Assembly (NCBI GenBank): GCA_013042035.1
Contig: JABDQX010000233.1
Span: 1 to 5,108, forward strand
From: Gammaproteobacteria bacterium
GTDB taxonomy: Bacteria > Pseudomonadota > Gammaproteobacteria > HK1
Direction of reading: 5' to 3'
DNA: 5,108 bases
Shown: positions 1 through 5,108 of the stretch, one piece after another
Position numbering within the stretch: position 1 is the first letter of the stretch
Layout: each line of letters begins with the position of its first letter
Program-made: the position numbers and the translations under genes
Notes under the pieces: generated by a model
The model's input: the letters and a program-made list of their open reading frames with translations, nothing else
The model's database searches: none
What the model was told of the DNA's origin: nothing

Positions 1-1
1 G

Positions 2-181
2 GGTATTGCGCGGGCAATGGCGCCGGAAGACGCCATGCATCGGATTGATGACGTATTCGATCTGATAAAAAAGGCCGTGGCGAAATACGCTGATATGGAA
101 AATCTACCTTATACGGAAATCGTCAAGGAGATTGCGCGCTATCAAGGGAGGCCCAGGCGAAGGACAGTTGATAATGGATAG
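2..181 (+). CDS. C-terminal fragment of an unidentified protein
   Basis: An open frame enters from the left edge and runs for 59 codons to a TAG at 179-181; the start lies outside the window. I do not recognise the family. The visible part looks mostly helical: a segment around IDDVFDLIKKAVAKYADM, a short break at ENLPY, then a second helix TEIVKEIARY. It closes with a basic tail containing RPRRR. There is no membrane segment or Cys/His metal motif in what remains. Codon use resembles that of the neighbouring genes, so this is probably the end of a real gene and not a chance frame. It is convergent with dxs and the two stop codons are only 4 bp apart, so the genes are not co-transcribed. The function cannot be assigned from this tail. 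Confidence 0.6.
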   Translation, partial: GIARAMAPEDAMHRIDDVFDLIKKAVAKYADMENLPYTEIVKEIARYQGRPRRRTVDNG

Positions 182-194
182 CCAATTATCCATT
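173..194. terminator. Small hairpin between convergent stop codons (weak terminator candidate)
   Basis: AATGGATA at 173-180 and TATCCATT at 187-194 form a perfect 8-bp stem around a 6-nt loop. The hairpin spans the stop codons of the upstream gene and of dxs. It is AT-rich and has no strong T run on either side, so it is at best a weak bidirectional terminator. Its position is the main argument for it. Confidence 0.3.
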
Positions 195-2045
195 TAAACC
201 GGATACGACGCGCAGGATGCCTTCCGCATCAAGGCCGGCTTCTTTCAATACATCCTGTCGGGTACCGTGTGGTAAGAACGGATCCGAAAGCCCGTGATTA
301 ATGATGCGTACCGTGAGCCCATTGGCCAACAGGCATTCGTTGATGCTACTGCCCGCGCCACCGGCGATAGCGTTTTCCTCCACGGTTACCAGAAGCGTAT
401 GTTCAGCCGCTATCCGGAGCACCATTTCCTCATCCAACGGATTTATAAACCGCATGTTAACGACCGTGGCGTCAATACGATCCGCAACCTCGAGACAGGG
501 CGTGACCATGGAACCGAATGCAAGCAATGCGACGTCTTGTCCCTGCCGCCGTATCTTCGCTTTTCCGATGGGGAGCGTTGCCATCCCTTGCTCGGTGCCC
601 TGCTCGATAGGTACGCCCGGTCCCTTGTCGCGGGGATAGCGGATGGCACTTGGCTGATCGAGCGAAAAACCCGTAGACAACATTTGGTGGCATTCGTTTT
701 CGTCGGCTGGGGCCATCAATACCAAATTCGGTACGCAACGCAGGAAACTGAGATCGAATCCTCCCGCGTGCGTTGGGCCATCGGGCCCGACGAGGCCTGC
801 CCGGTCGATGGCGAACAGCACCGGCAGGTTTTGTAGAGCAATGTCGTGAATAACCTGATCGTAACCGCGTTGCAAAAATGTGGAGTAAATGGCTATAACG
901 GGCTTTAGCCCCTCGCAGGCGAGCCCCGCGCCAAGGGTTACCGCATGTTGCTCCGCGATGCCCACATCGAAGTGGCGTTCCGGGAATTCCTCGGCAAAAC
1001 GTTGGAGCCCGGAGCCTTCTTTCATGGCCGGTGTAATGGCTATCAGGCGCTCATCGCGACGAGCCATGTCACAAATCCACTCCCCGAATACATCGGTATA
1101 AGTGATACCCGCGCTTTTTTTCGCTTCAACGCCTGTCTTCGCATCGAATGGTCCAATGCCGTGAAATTTTACAGGATCACTTTCCGCTGGCGAGAAACCT
1201 TTACCCTTGCGGGTGACTACATGGAGAAATTGTGGCCCGTCCAGCGTCTTCAGGTTGCTCAGCGTGGTAATGAGTAGAGATAGATCATGTCCATCTATGG
1301 GACCGATGTAATTGAAGCCCAATTCCTCGAACAGAATGCTTGGCGGTGCTACTAATCCCTTTACGTGTTCCTCGGCTCGCCGCGCCAGTTTCCGTACCGA
1401 AGGCATTCGCTCGAGTACTTTTTTGCTCCCGGCACGTACATTGGAGTACGCCCTCATTGAGAAAACCTTCGCGAAATACCCGATATTGCGCGAAATGGAC
1501 ATTTCGTTATCGTTTAATACGACTAACAGGTTCGTATGCAGTTCACCCGCGTGATTGAGTGCCTCGAATGCCATGCCGGCGGTCAGCGCACCATCACCGA
1601 TGATTGCCACCGCTTTGCGTTTTCGACCTTCCCGTTCCGCGGCAATAGCCATGCCCAGCGCGGCGCTAATGGATGTACCCGCGTGTCCGACACCGAATGC
1701 ATCGAAGTTGCTTTCGGTACGTTTGGGGAATGGGGCGAGACCATCCCGGGTGCGAATGGTTGCGAGTTTGTCCCGGCGTCCGGTCAGGATCTTGTGCGGA
1801 TAGCTTTGGTGCCCGACATCCCAGACGAGCCGGTCCTCGGGCGTATTGAAGACGTGATGTAACGCAATGGTCAACTCCACTGCCCCCAGGCCCGCAGCCA
1901 AATGACCGCCGGACTGGGCGACCGACTCGATTAAATAACTGCGTATTTCTTCGGCAAGCGGTGGCAGTTCGAACTTGGGGAGTCTGCGTAGATCGGCGGG
2001 GCTCTCTATTGCCGCCAGCCGTGGGTATAAATCGGTGAGTACCAT
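186..2045 (-). CDS. dxs: 1-deoxy-D-xylulose-5-phosphate synthase
   Basis: Dxs is a cytosolic thiamine diphosphate (TPP) enzyme. It condenses pyruvate and glyceraldehyde 3-phosphate into 1-deoxy-D-xylulose 5-phosphate, the first step of the MEP isoprenoid pathway and a source of thiamine and pyridoxal precursors. The 619-residue product is almost the length of the E. coli enzyme (620) and matches my memory of it throughout. Visible landmarks are H49 in [10 protein letters not shown], the [13 protein letters not shown] block (78-90), the TPP/Mg motif GDG (150-152) with NDNEMS (178-183), and the transketolase-like pyrimidine domain with the catalytic Glu in IAEQHAV (E365). [13 protein letters not shown] (H426) and the C-terminal [11 protein letters not shown] (555-565) follow. 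I chose the ATG at 2043-2045 because the family starts close to this point, with AAGG about 13 nt upstream. A GTG at 2094-2096 would add 17 Cys/Trp-containing residues with no family counterpart. No key residue seems to be missing. tRNA-Glu lies upstream on the same strand. Confidence 0.97.
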   Translation of the reverse strand: MVLTDLYPRLAAIESPADLRRLPKFELPPLAEEIRSYLIESVAQSGGHLAAGLGAVELTIALHHVFNTPEDRLVWDVGHQSYPHKILTGRRDKLATIRTRDGLAPFPKRTESNFDAFGVGHAGTSISAALGMAIAAEREGRKRKAVAIIGDGALTAGMAFEALNHAGELHTNLLVVLNDNEMSISRNIGYFAKVFSMRAYSNVRAGSKKVLERMPSVRKLARRAEEHVKGLVAPPSILFEELGFNYIGPIDGHDLSLLITTLSNLKTLDGPQFLHVVTRKGKGFSPAESDPVKFHGIGPFDAKTGVEAKKSAGITYTDVFGEWICDMARRDERLIAITPAMKEGSGLQRFAEEFPERHFDVGIAEQHAVTLGAGLACEGLKPVIAIYSTFLQRGYDQVIHDIALQNLPVLFAIDRAGLVGPDGPTHAGGFDLSFLRCVPNLVLMAPADENECHQMLSTGFSLDQPSAIRYPRDKGPGVPIEQGTEQGMATLPIGKAKIRRQGQDVALLAFGSMVTPCLEVADRIDATVVNMRFINPLDEEMVLRIAAEHTLLVTVEENAIAGGAGSSINECLLANGLTVRIINHGLSDPFLPHGTRQDVLKEAGLDAEGILRVVSGLNG

Positions 2046-2128
2046 TGTGTCAGTGGGACCTTGTCCTGGCCAACAAAACCCGCAGGCGGAAATCACTCTC
2101 TGCCCGGGGTGGCCACGACAAGTATTTA

Positions 2129-2205
2129 TGGCGTCCCCAACGGGATTCGAACCCGTGTTGCAGCCTTGAAAGGGCTGTGTCCTAGGCCGTCTAGACGATG
2201 GGGAC
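2129..2205 (-). tRNA. tRNA-Glu (anticodon UUC)
   Basis: Read on the minus strand, the 77-nt gene folds as a full cloverleaf. The acceptor stem GTCCCCA pairs with TGGGGAC. The D arm runs from GTCT to AGGAC. The anticodon stem CAGCC/GGCTG encloses the loop CTTTCAA, giving anticodon TTC. The T arm is ACGGG-TTCGAAT-CCCGT. A discriminator G is followed by an encoded CCA (2129-2131). It closely resembles E. coli tRNA-Glu, with about one extra base in the D loop. Glu-tRNA serves translation and, in most proteobacteria, is also the substrate of HemA for tetrapyrrole synthesis. No partner tRNA or rRNA gene is nearby. The mature 3' end is 83 bp from the dxs start on the same strand, so a shared transcript is possible. 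I found no convincing promoter in front of it. Confidence 0.97.
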
Positions 2206-2547
2206 TAATGCTAATGTGGGAGAAAGACTATCTGTTGCCTTTCGTTAAGCCCATGTACCGGTACCCGCAGACAACACACTGGCTTACGAGGTGAAATATC
2301 GAACCACTTTGCTTTAGGCTACCGGCCGGGCGCGAATAGTAAGCCAATCCAGCCGAGCTGGCAATGTTTTTGGCTGTTCTCCGGCAACAGGCTTTATTCT
2401 TCGCGGGATTTTATAGACTAATTGGCCCAAAGCCAACTCCACCGTATGTCCGATAATGGCCAATCTACTTGATGTGACGACAAACTGTTGGAATTTACGC
2501 GCTAGGCTATTCAGTCAGCGGTGCCAGATATCCCTGATAGTCAAACC
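2206..2547. other. Gene-free stretch between tRNA-Glu and the hns-like gene
   Basis: I see no convincing gene in these 342 bp on either strand. It should contain the promoter of tRNA-Glu and the 3' untranslated region of the hns-like gene, both read on the minus strand. Small structures are present: a GTACCGGTAC palindrome (2255-2264), a CCAGC/GCTGG hairpin (2349-2361) with a T run a few bases downstream on the plus strand, CTGTT/AACAG arms (2374-2390), and TTGGC/GCCAA arms (2421-2435). None is a canonical terminator for the minus-strand hns gene, and no -10/-35 pair stands out. Confidence 0.5.
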
Positions 2548-2904
2548 TTACTCGGTATCTGAGCCGTTATCCGAAACGTCGAATCTATCGATGAGCATAT
2601 CCTCTAGGGTTTTTCCTTGTTCCAGGTGAGCCGCTATCCAATGTGGTTGCCGGCCTCGTCCCGACCATTTTTGCTCGGGATTATCCGGATTTTGATATTT
2701 TGGCGCTACCGGGGATTTTTTTATAAGCTCAGGTTCGTTGAATATCTCCCCCATCGAGAAGCCTTTGTCAGAAACCATTTGCCGAATTTCCTGAAGTAGC
2801 CGTTGCTTTTCCTCTTTTCTTCGTGCGTCGATAGAAGCCTCTACTTCATCGCGCAACTCAATTAGATCCACAAAGTTCACAGTGGTCAGGTCAAATCTGG
2901 GCAT
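2548..2904 (-). CDS. H-NS family nucleoid-associated DNA-binding protein
   Basis: The product is 118 residues, a typical length for the H-NS/StpA/BpH3 group. Proteins of this group coat AT-rich DNA, bridge it and silence genes, often horizontally acquired ones. Residues about 12-45 are charged and heptad-like (LIELRDEVEASIDARRKEE), as expected for the N-terminal oligomerisation coiled coil. A linker follows. The C-terminal H-NS domain (about 70-105) has the hallmark YQNPDNPEQKWSGRGRQP, with the GRGR minor-groove hook at 82-85, then AAHLEQGKTLEDMLI. An acidic tail, DVSDNGSDTE, follows the domain and may be a local peculiarity. The ATG at 2902-2904 is preceded by GGAG (2911-2914 on the plus strand) with 6 nt spacing, a good ribosome-binding site. 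The gene is divergent from aroE across an AT-rich region, a plausible target for autoregulation. Paralogues are common, so I give no gene symbol. Confidence 0.93.
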   Translation of the reverse strand: MPRFDLTTVNFVDLIELRDEVEASIDARRKEEKQRLLQEIRQMVSDKGFSMGEIFNEPELIKKSPVAPKYQNPDNPEQKWSGRGRQPHWIAAHLEQGKTLEDMLIDRFDVSDNGSDTE

Positions 2905-3030
2905 TTTTCTCTCCGCTTGCCATGAAACTATTTATTCTTAAGCCTTTGGACCCTATCGGAATTATTCCAATATACTCCAAGTGGATTACTTTTAGTCGCC
3001 GAGCGCGCTAAATTCAATATGGTGATTATT

Positions 3031-3056
3031 TTGCATCATGTTTATTAATCATGCAA
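3031..3056. repeat. Inverted pair TTGCAT...ATGCAA (first of two)
   Basis: TTGCAT at 3031-3036 and ATGCAA at 3051-3056 face each other across 14 AT-rich bases. The start-to-start distance of 20 bp is close to two helical turns, a common geometry for dimeric regulators. The same hexamers recur at 3142-3174. The cognate factor is unknown. Confidence 0.4.
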
Positions 3057-3088
3057 TACTGCCTATCGTGGATTCTAAAGGCGTAAAG

Positions 3089-3106
3089 AAACACTATTCA
3101 GTGTTT
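3089..3106. promoter_or_regulatory. Perfect palindrome AAACACT-attc-AGTGTTT
   Basis: Two perfect 7-bp arms, 3089-3095 and 3100-3106, flank a 4-bp centre. As DNA this is a classical dimeric operator shape. As RNA it is a 7-bp stem with a tetraloop and a short T run. It lies about 155 bp before the aroE start and 185 bp before the hns-like start. The core only loosely recalls the NrdR box and the spacing differs, so I assign no regulator. Confidence 0.4.
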
Positions 3107-3141
3107 TATCCGAATCACTTTGACGCATTCCATGGAGATAA

Positions 3142-3174
3142 ATGCAAAACAGGTAGCGCGAGATGGGTTTGCAT
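3142..3174. repeat. Inverted pair ATGCAAA...TTTGCAT (second of two)
   Basis: ATGCAAA (3142-3148) and TTTGCAT (3168-3174) are perfect 7-bp inverted arms separated by 19 bases. They carry the same hexamer as the pair at 3031-3056, in the opposite relative orientation. The pair lies about 90-120 bp upstream of the aroE start. Confidence 0.4.
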
Positions 3175-3220
3175 ACCAATGATATAACTCGCCGGTTTAG
3201 TGACTTACACTGCCAGATTA

Positions 3221-3242
3221 CCAATAATAACCCAATAATAAC
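3221..3242 (+). repeat. Perfect 11-bp tandem duplication before aroE
   Basis: CCAATAATAAC occurs twice head to tail (3221-3231 and 3232-3242) and ends 19 bp before the aroE ATG. The period is about one helical turn. It probably lies in the aroE leader or at the promoter. It could be a protein-binding repeat, an unstructured A/U-rich translation enhancer, or simply a slippage product. Confidence 0.6.
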
Positions 3243-3261
3243 ATTAATATCCGAGGCTAAA

Positions 3262-4131
3262 ATGACAGATCGCTATGGTGTAATGGGTCACCCTATCGGG
3301 CATAGCAAATCACCATTTATTCATGCTCGCTTTGCGGAACAAACCGGGCAGTCAATGGCGTATCTGGCCATGCATGTTTTGCCGGGAACGTTTGCGAGCG
3401 CGATTGCCACGTTTCAGGCCGAAGGAGGAAAAGGGCTGAGTATTACACTGCCTTTCAAGGAAGAGGCTAAGGCGCTCGTTGATATACTTACTCCGCGTGC
3501 GCGGCGTGCAAATGCCGTTAATACCATTCGATTCAATGAGTTGGGAGGAAAATACGGGGATAACACCGATGGTATTGGATTGATTCAGGATCTGCGTATA
3601 AATCACAACATATCCATAGAGGGACAACGGATACTGCTCCTTGGCGCCGGTGGTGCGGCCAGGGGTATTGTTAATCCGTTACTCGATGAGCGTCCCGAAC
3701 AACTCGTCATTGCCAATCGCACGCCGGAAAAGGCCGTGGCACTTGTGGCGCAATGCCTTTCGGAGGCGGGTGTTCAGGAAAACTCGATAAAAGGCTGTGG
3801 CCTCGGGGAACTCGGATCAGCGTCTTTCGATCTGATTATCAATGCCACGTCCGCGAGTCTTGCGGGAGAAATACCGCCATTGCCGGATAGCATTTTGCGT
3901 ACGAATGGAGGGTGTTACGATCTCATGTACGATGTGGCGCGGCCCACCGCGTTTGTTTTATGGGGGAGGCAGCATGATGCCGCCAAATCCGTGGATGGCT
4001 TGGGAATGCTCGTTGAACAAGCGGCCGAGGCGTTCTATTACTGGCGGGGGATACGTCCGAACACAATGCCCGTGATTGCCGCTTTGCGTAATTCCTCGGT
4101 TGGTGAGGAATTAGTCGATACAAACAAATGA
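3262..4131 (+). CDS. aroE: Shikimate dehydrogenase (NADP+)
   Basis: AroE reversibly reduces 3-dehydroshikimate to shikimate with NADPH, the fourth step of the cytosolic shikimate pathway to chorismate and the aromatic amino acids. The 289-residue product is slightly longer than the E. coli enzyme (272). The N-terminal substrate domain has GHSKSPFIH with S15 and S17, the catalytic Lys in TLPFKEEA (K66), N87 in AVNT and D103 in GDNTDGIG. The Rossmann domain has GAGGAARG (128-135), NRT (152-154) for NADP phosphate recognition, and INATSAS (193-199). The closing motif DGLGMLVEQAAEAF (245-258) includes the shikimate-contacting Gln (Q253). Little follows but a short polar tail. I chose the ATG at 3262-3264 because MTDRYGVMGHPI matches the family N-terminus and GAGG (3253-3256) sits 5 nt upstream. 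A further in-frame ATG at 3163 would add 33 residues with no family counterpart. All key residues seem intact. Confidence 0.96.
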   Translation: MTDRYGVMGHPIGHSKSPFIHARFAEQTGQSMAYLAMHVLPGTFASAIATFQAEGGKGLSITLPFKEEAKALVDILTPRARRANAVNTIRFNELGGKYGDNTDGIGLIQDLRINHNISIEGQRILLLGAGGAARGIVNPLLDERPEQLVIANRTPEKAVALVAQCLSEAGVQENSIKGCGLGELGSASFDLIINATSASLAGEIPPLPDSILRTNGGCYDLMYDVARPTAFVLWGRQHDAAKSVDGLGMLVEQAAEAFYYWRGIRPNTMPVIAALRNSSVGEELVDTNK

Positions 4132-4251
4132 CCTGGGCTTTTCTAATTTATTATGTGATAAGACCGTCATATTAAATATCCCGCAAGTTATACAAGTTCG
4201 GATTATTTTTTACGACACCTTACGGGAATAAATCTTACAGGAAGGCTTATT

Positions 4252-4767
4252 ATGTCACATAACACCGTCTATTTTGCACATGGGCAGGAATCAGGTCCCT
4301 GGGGAACAAAGATCCAATATCTTGCCGAGATTGCACAACGCCAGGGGTTTCGCGCTGAAAGCCCCGATTATTCCGATATCCCGGATCCGGACGAGCGGGT
4401 AGACAGGTTGCTTGATTTGGCACCAAAAGATAAAGATAGGGAAAAACTTGTGTTGGTAGGATCGAGTGCCGGTGGATACGTATCTGCTGTTGCTTCGGAA
4501 TTCCTTGAGCCGGACGGACTATTCCTGATGGCGCCCGCAGTTCTGCTCCGTGGTTTTGGGGCACGAAATCCTCAACCGAGCGCTATTTACCGATCGGTAG
4601 TGCATGGATGGAACGACGAAATTGTTTCGCCACAAAGCGTGATATGTTTTTCACGGCAACATAAAATGCAACTGCATATGCTCGATGGTGACCACCGTTT
4701 GGTTGATGTTCTTCCCGATGTGGGAAGGTTGTTCGAACTATTCCTTCGGCAAGTGCTCCTGTCCTAG
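4252..4767 (+). CDS. Small alpha/beta-fold hydrolase (YqiA/YcfP-like)
   Basis: The 171-residue protein has the layout of a minimal, lid-less alpha/beta hydrolase. The first strand and oxyanion region is VYFAHGQESGPWGTK (6-20). SPDYSDIPDPDERV follows (37-50). The nucleophile elbow is GSSAGG (70-75), with S72 as nucleophile. The acidic residue is D122 in HGWNDEIV and the base is H148 in DGDHRL, so a Ser-Asp-His triad is complete. No signal peptide is seen, so it is probably cytosolic. Relatives of this size are annotated as esterase-like or uncharacterised (YqiA/YcfP type), and no substrate can be inferred. The ATG at 4252 has a strong AGGAAGG site (4239-4245) at 6 nt spacing. It lies 120 bp after aroE on the same strand. 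No clear terminator separates them, so read-through is possible, but the gap also leaves room for its own promoter. Confidence 0.88.
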   Translation: MSHNTVYFAHGQESGPWGTKIQYLAEIAQRQGFRAESPDYSDIPDPDERVDRLLDLAPKDKDREKLVLVGSSAGGYVSAVASEFLEPDGLFLMAPAVLLRGFGARNPQPSAIYRSVVHGWNDEIVSPQSVICFSRQHKMQLHMLDGDHRLVDVLPDVGRLFELFLRQVLLS

Positions 4768-4801
4768 CGCCTTGTTCCATCCTGGGAGTCTGTCCGACTT
4801 A

Positions 4802-4984
4802 GAGGGTGTCTGAAAATTCCGGGTCGTCGCGAGGCGGTAGCCCGATTGCGGTCCCGCAAGGCGCGGACGGTGATAAATCGGGGAGTGTAGCGAGCTACAT
4901 GACGCGATTTTTGACTCTTTCGCAACGCAGCGGGCCACAATTCGGGGGCCGCCGCAGTAGACTGGGGATTTTTCAGACACGCTC
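4802..4984. mobile_element. 183-bp MITE with terminal inverted repeats and TTA target duplication
   Basis: The left end starts GAGGGTGTCTGAAAATTCC (4802-4820). The right end, read as its reverse complement from 4984, starts GAGCGTGTCTGAAAAATCC, matching at 17 of 19 positions. TTA flanks both sides (4799-4801 and 4985-4987) and fits a 3-bp target duplication. Symmetry continues inward imperfectly: 4833-4857 resembles the reverse complement of 4930-4955 (shared GCGG...CCC...GA...GG.CCCGC). The element is too short for a transposase, and open frames through it look like non-coding read-through. A TNA-type 3-bp duplication and GAG-starting ends suggest mobilisation by an IS5-family transposase (IS1031/IS427-like groups), but this is inference. 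It lies 34 bp after the hydrolase stop codon. Confidence 0.8.
4875..4910. repeat. Central hairpin of the MITE
   Basis: TGTAGC (4886-4891) and GCTACA (4894-4899) are perfect arms around GA. They are enclosed by AAATCG (4875-4880) and CGATTT (4905-4910), with a symmetric 5-by-5 internal loop between. A second hairpin, GTCCCGC/GCGcGGAC with one bulged C, lies just to the left (4851-4868). The element would therefore form a branched structure in RNA or in single-stranded DNA. Confidence 0.6.
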
Positions 4985-5025
4985 TTAGCAACTCTATGAT
5001 CTCGCCCTCCAACACCTTTTTGAGT

Positions 5026-5108
5026 TTAGCCGGAAATCACCCGCCAACCCGGTGGGAAGCCATCCTCCCTTGGTTTGCCGCGCAACAGCTTCATGGTCTC
5101 TTCGCTCA
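5026..5108 (-). CDS. C-terminal fragment of an unidentified minus-strand protein
   Basis: On the minus strand a frame enters from the right edge and runs 26 codons to a TAA at 5026-5028 on the plus strand. It ends SEETMKLLRGKPREDG followed by FPPGWRVISG. An internal ATG at 5092-5094 could be a start, but a 22-residue protein is less likely than the tail of a larger one outside the window. The stop is 41 bp from the right end of the MITE, so the element seems to sit downstream of this gene. I do not recognise the family, and a chance open frame cannot be excluded at this length. Confidence 0.35.
   Translation of the reverse strand, partial: SEETMKLLRGKPREDGFPPGWRVISG

Larger units (their letters stand above)
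2905..3261. promoter_or_regulatory. AT-rich divergent intergenic region between hns-like gene and aroE
   Basis: This 357-bp region must hold the promoter of the minus-strand hns-like gene and that of aroE. It is rich in A/T tracts and carries several symmetric motifs listed separately. A GGAATAATTCC-type palindrome (plus strand GGAATTATTCC, 2958-2968) lies upstream of the hns-like gene. A TTGACG at 3120-3125 resembles a sigma-70 -35 box but lacks a well-spaced -10, so I mark no exact promoter. No gene of its own is evident. An open frame runs from 3163 into aroE, but its first 33 codons do not belong to that family. Confidence 0.5.

Noticed and set aside
294..1862. Several plus-strand open frames of 60-180 codons opposite dxs
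   Set aside because: They are antisense shadows of the intact dxs gene, with low-complexity or unnatural composition and no recognisable domain or ribosome-binding site.
2074..2091. Terminator-like hairpin followed by T residues between tRNA-Glu and dxs (minus strand)
   Set aside because: TCCGCCTGCGGGTTTT allows only about three GC pairs and a wobble around a 4-nt loop. That is too weak to call a terminator, though some attenuation cannot be excluded.
2046..2096. 17-residue N-terminal extension of Dxs from a GTG at 2094-2096
   Set aside because: Dxs homologues begin near the ATG at 2045, which gives 619 residues, close to the E. coli length. The extension is rich in Cys, Trp and Gly and has no family counterpart.
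2129..2205. tRNA-Glu as an integration (att) site for a genomic island
   Set aside because: No integrase, and no direct repeat of the tRNA 3' end, was found elsewhere in the window. A housekeeping gene, dxs, follows the 3' end.
2349..2371. CCAGC-cga-GCTGG hairpin with a downstream T run on the plus strand
   Set aside because: The T run is separated from a short 5-bp stem, and no plus-strand gene lies upstream that would need terminating.
3120..3142. TTGACG...GATAAA as a sigma-70 promoter for aroE
   Set aside because: The spacing between the two boxes is about 11 bp, too short for a normal sigma-70 promoter, and no other -10 fits at 16-18 bp.
3163..3261. Extended AroE start at the ATG at 3163
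   Set aside because: The added 33 residues do not resemble the AroE N-terminus. They include the tandem-repeat region, and the ATG at 3262 has a good GAGG site at 5 nt spacing.
4738..5015. Small hypothetical proteins across the MITE on both strands
   Set aside because: The frames run through the inverted repeats and hairpins of the element, lack ribosome-binding sites and have the Arg/Ser-rich look of non-coding GC-rich DNA.

Overview
The window looks like a piece of a gammaproteobacterial chromosome of moderate GC content. The Dxs and AroE proteins read from it match my memory of the Escherichia coli and Pseudomonas proteins along their whole length. The tRNA-Glu is of the E. coli type with an encoded CCA end, and an H-NS-type nucleoid protein is present. 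I cannot name a genus from the sequence. The gene order (tRNA-Glu upstream of dxs, then an hns-like gene divergent from aroE) is not the E. coli order.

Layout from left to right. At 2-181 (+) is the 3' end of an unrecognised gene. It ends almost against the stop codon of dxs (186-2045, -), which encodes 1-deoxy-D-xylulose-5-phosphate synthase, the entry enzyme of the MEP isoprenoid pathway. A tRNA-Glu(UUC) gene (2129-2205, -) sits 83 bp upstream of dxs on the same strand. A gene-free stretch follows (2206-2547), then an H-NS family gene (2548-2904, -). A 357-bp AT-rich intergenic region (2905-3261) separates it from the divergent aroE (3262-4131, +; shikimate dehydrogenase). After 120 bp comes a small alpha/beta-fold hydrolase gene (4252-4767, +). 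The right end holds a 183-bp non-coding element with terminal inverted repeats flanked by TTA direct repeats (4802-4984), which I interpret as a MITE. It is followed by the C-terminal end of an unidentified minus-strand gene (5026-5108).

The genes do not form one functional system. dxs and aroE are housekeeping biosynthetic genes (isoprenoid and aromatic precursors), tRNA-Glu serves translation, the H-NS-like protein is a DNA-binding architectural factor or silencer, and the hydrolase has no assigned substrate. I see no defence system, CRISPR array, integrase or toxin-antitoxin pair.

The parts most worth following up are the MITE and the hns/aroE intergenic region. The latter holds four copies of one hexamer in two inverted pairs, a perfect 7-bp-arm palindrome, and an 11-bp tandem duplication just before aroE.
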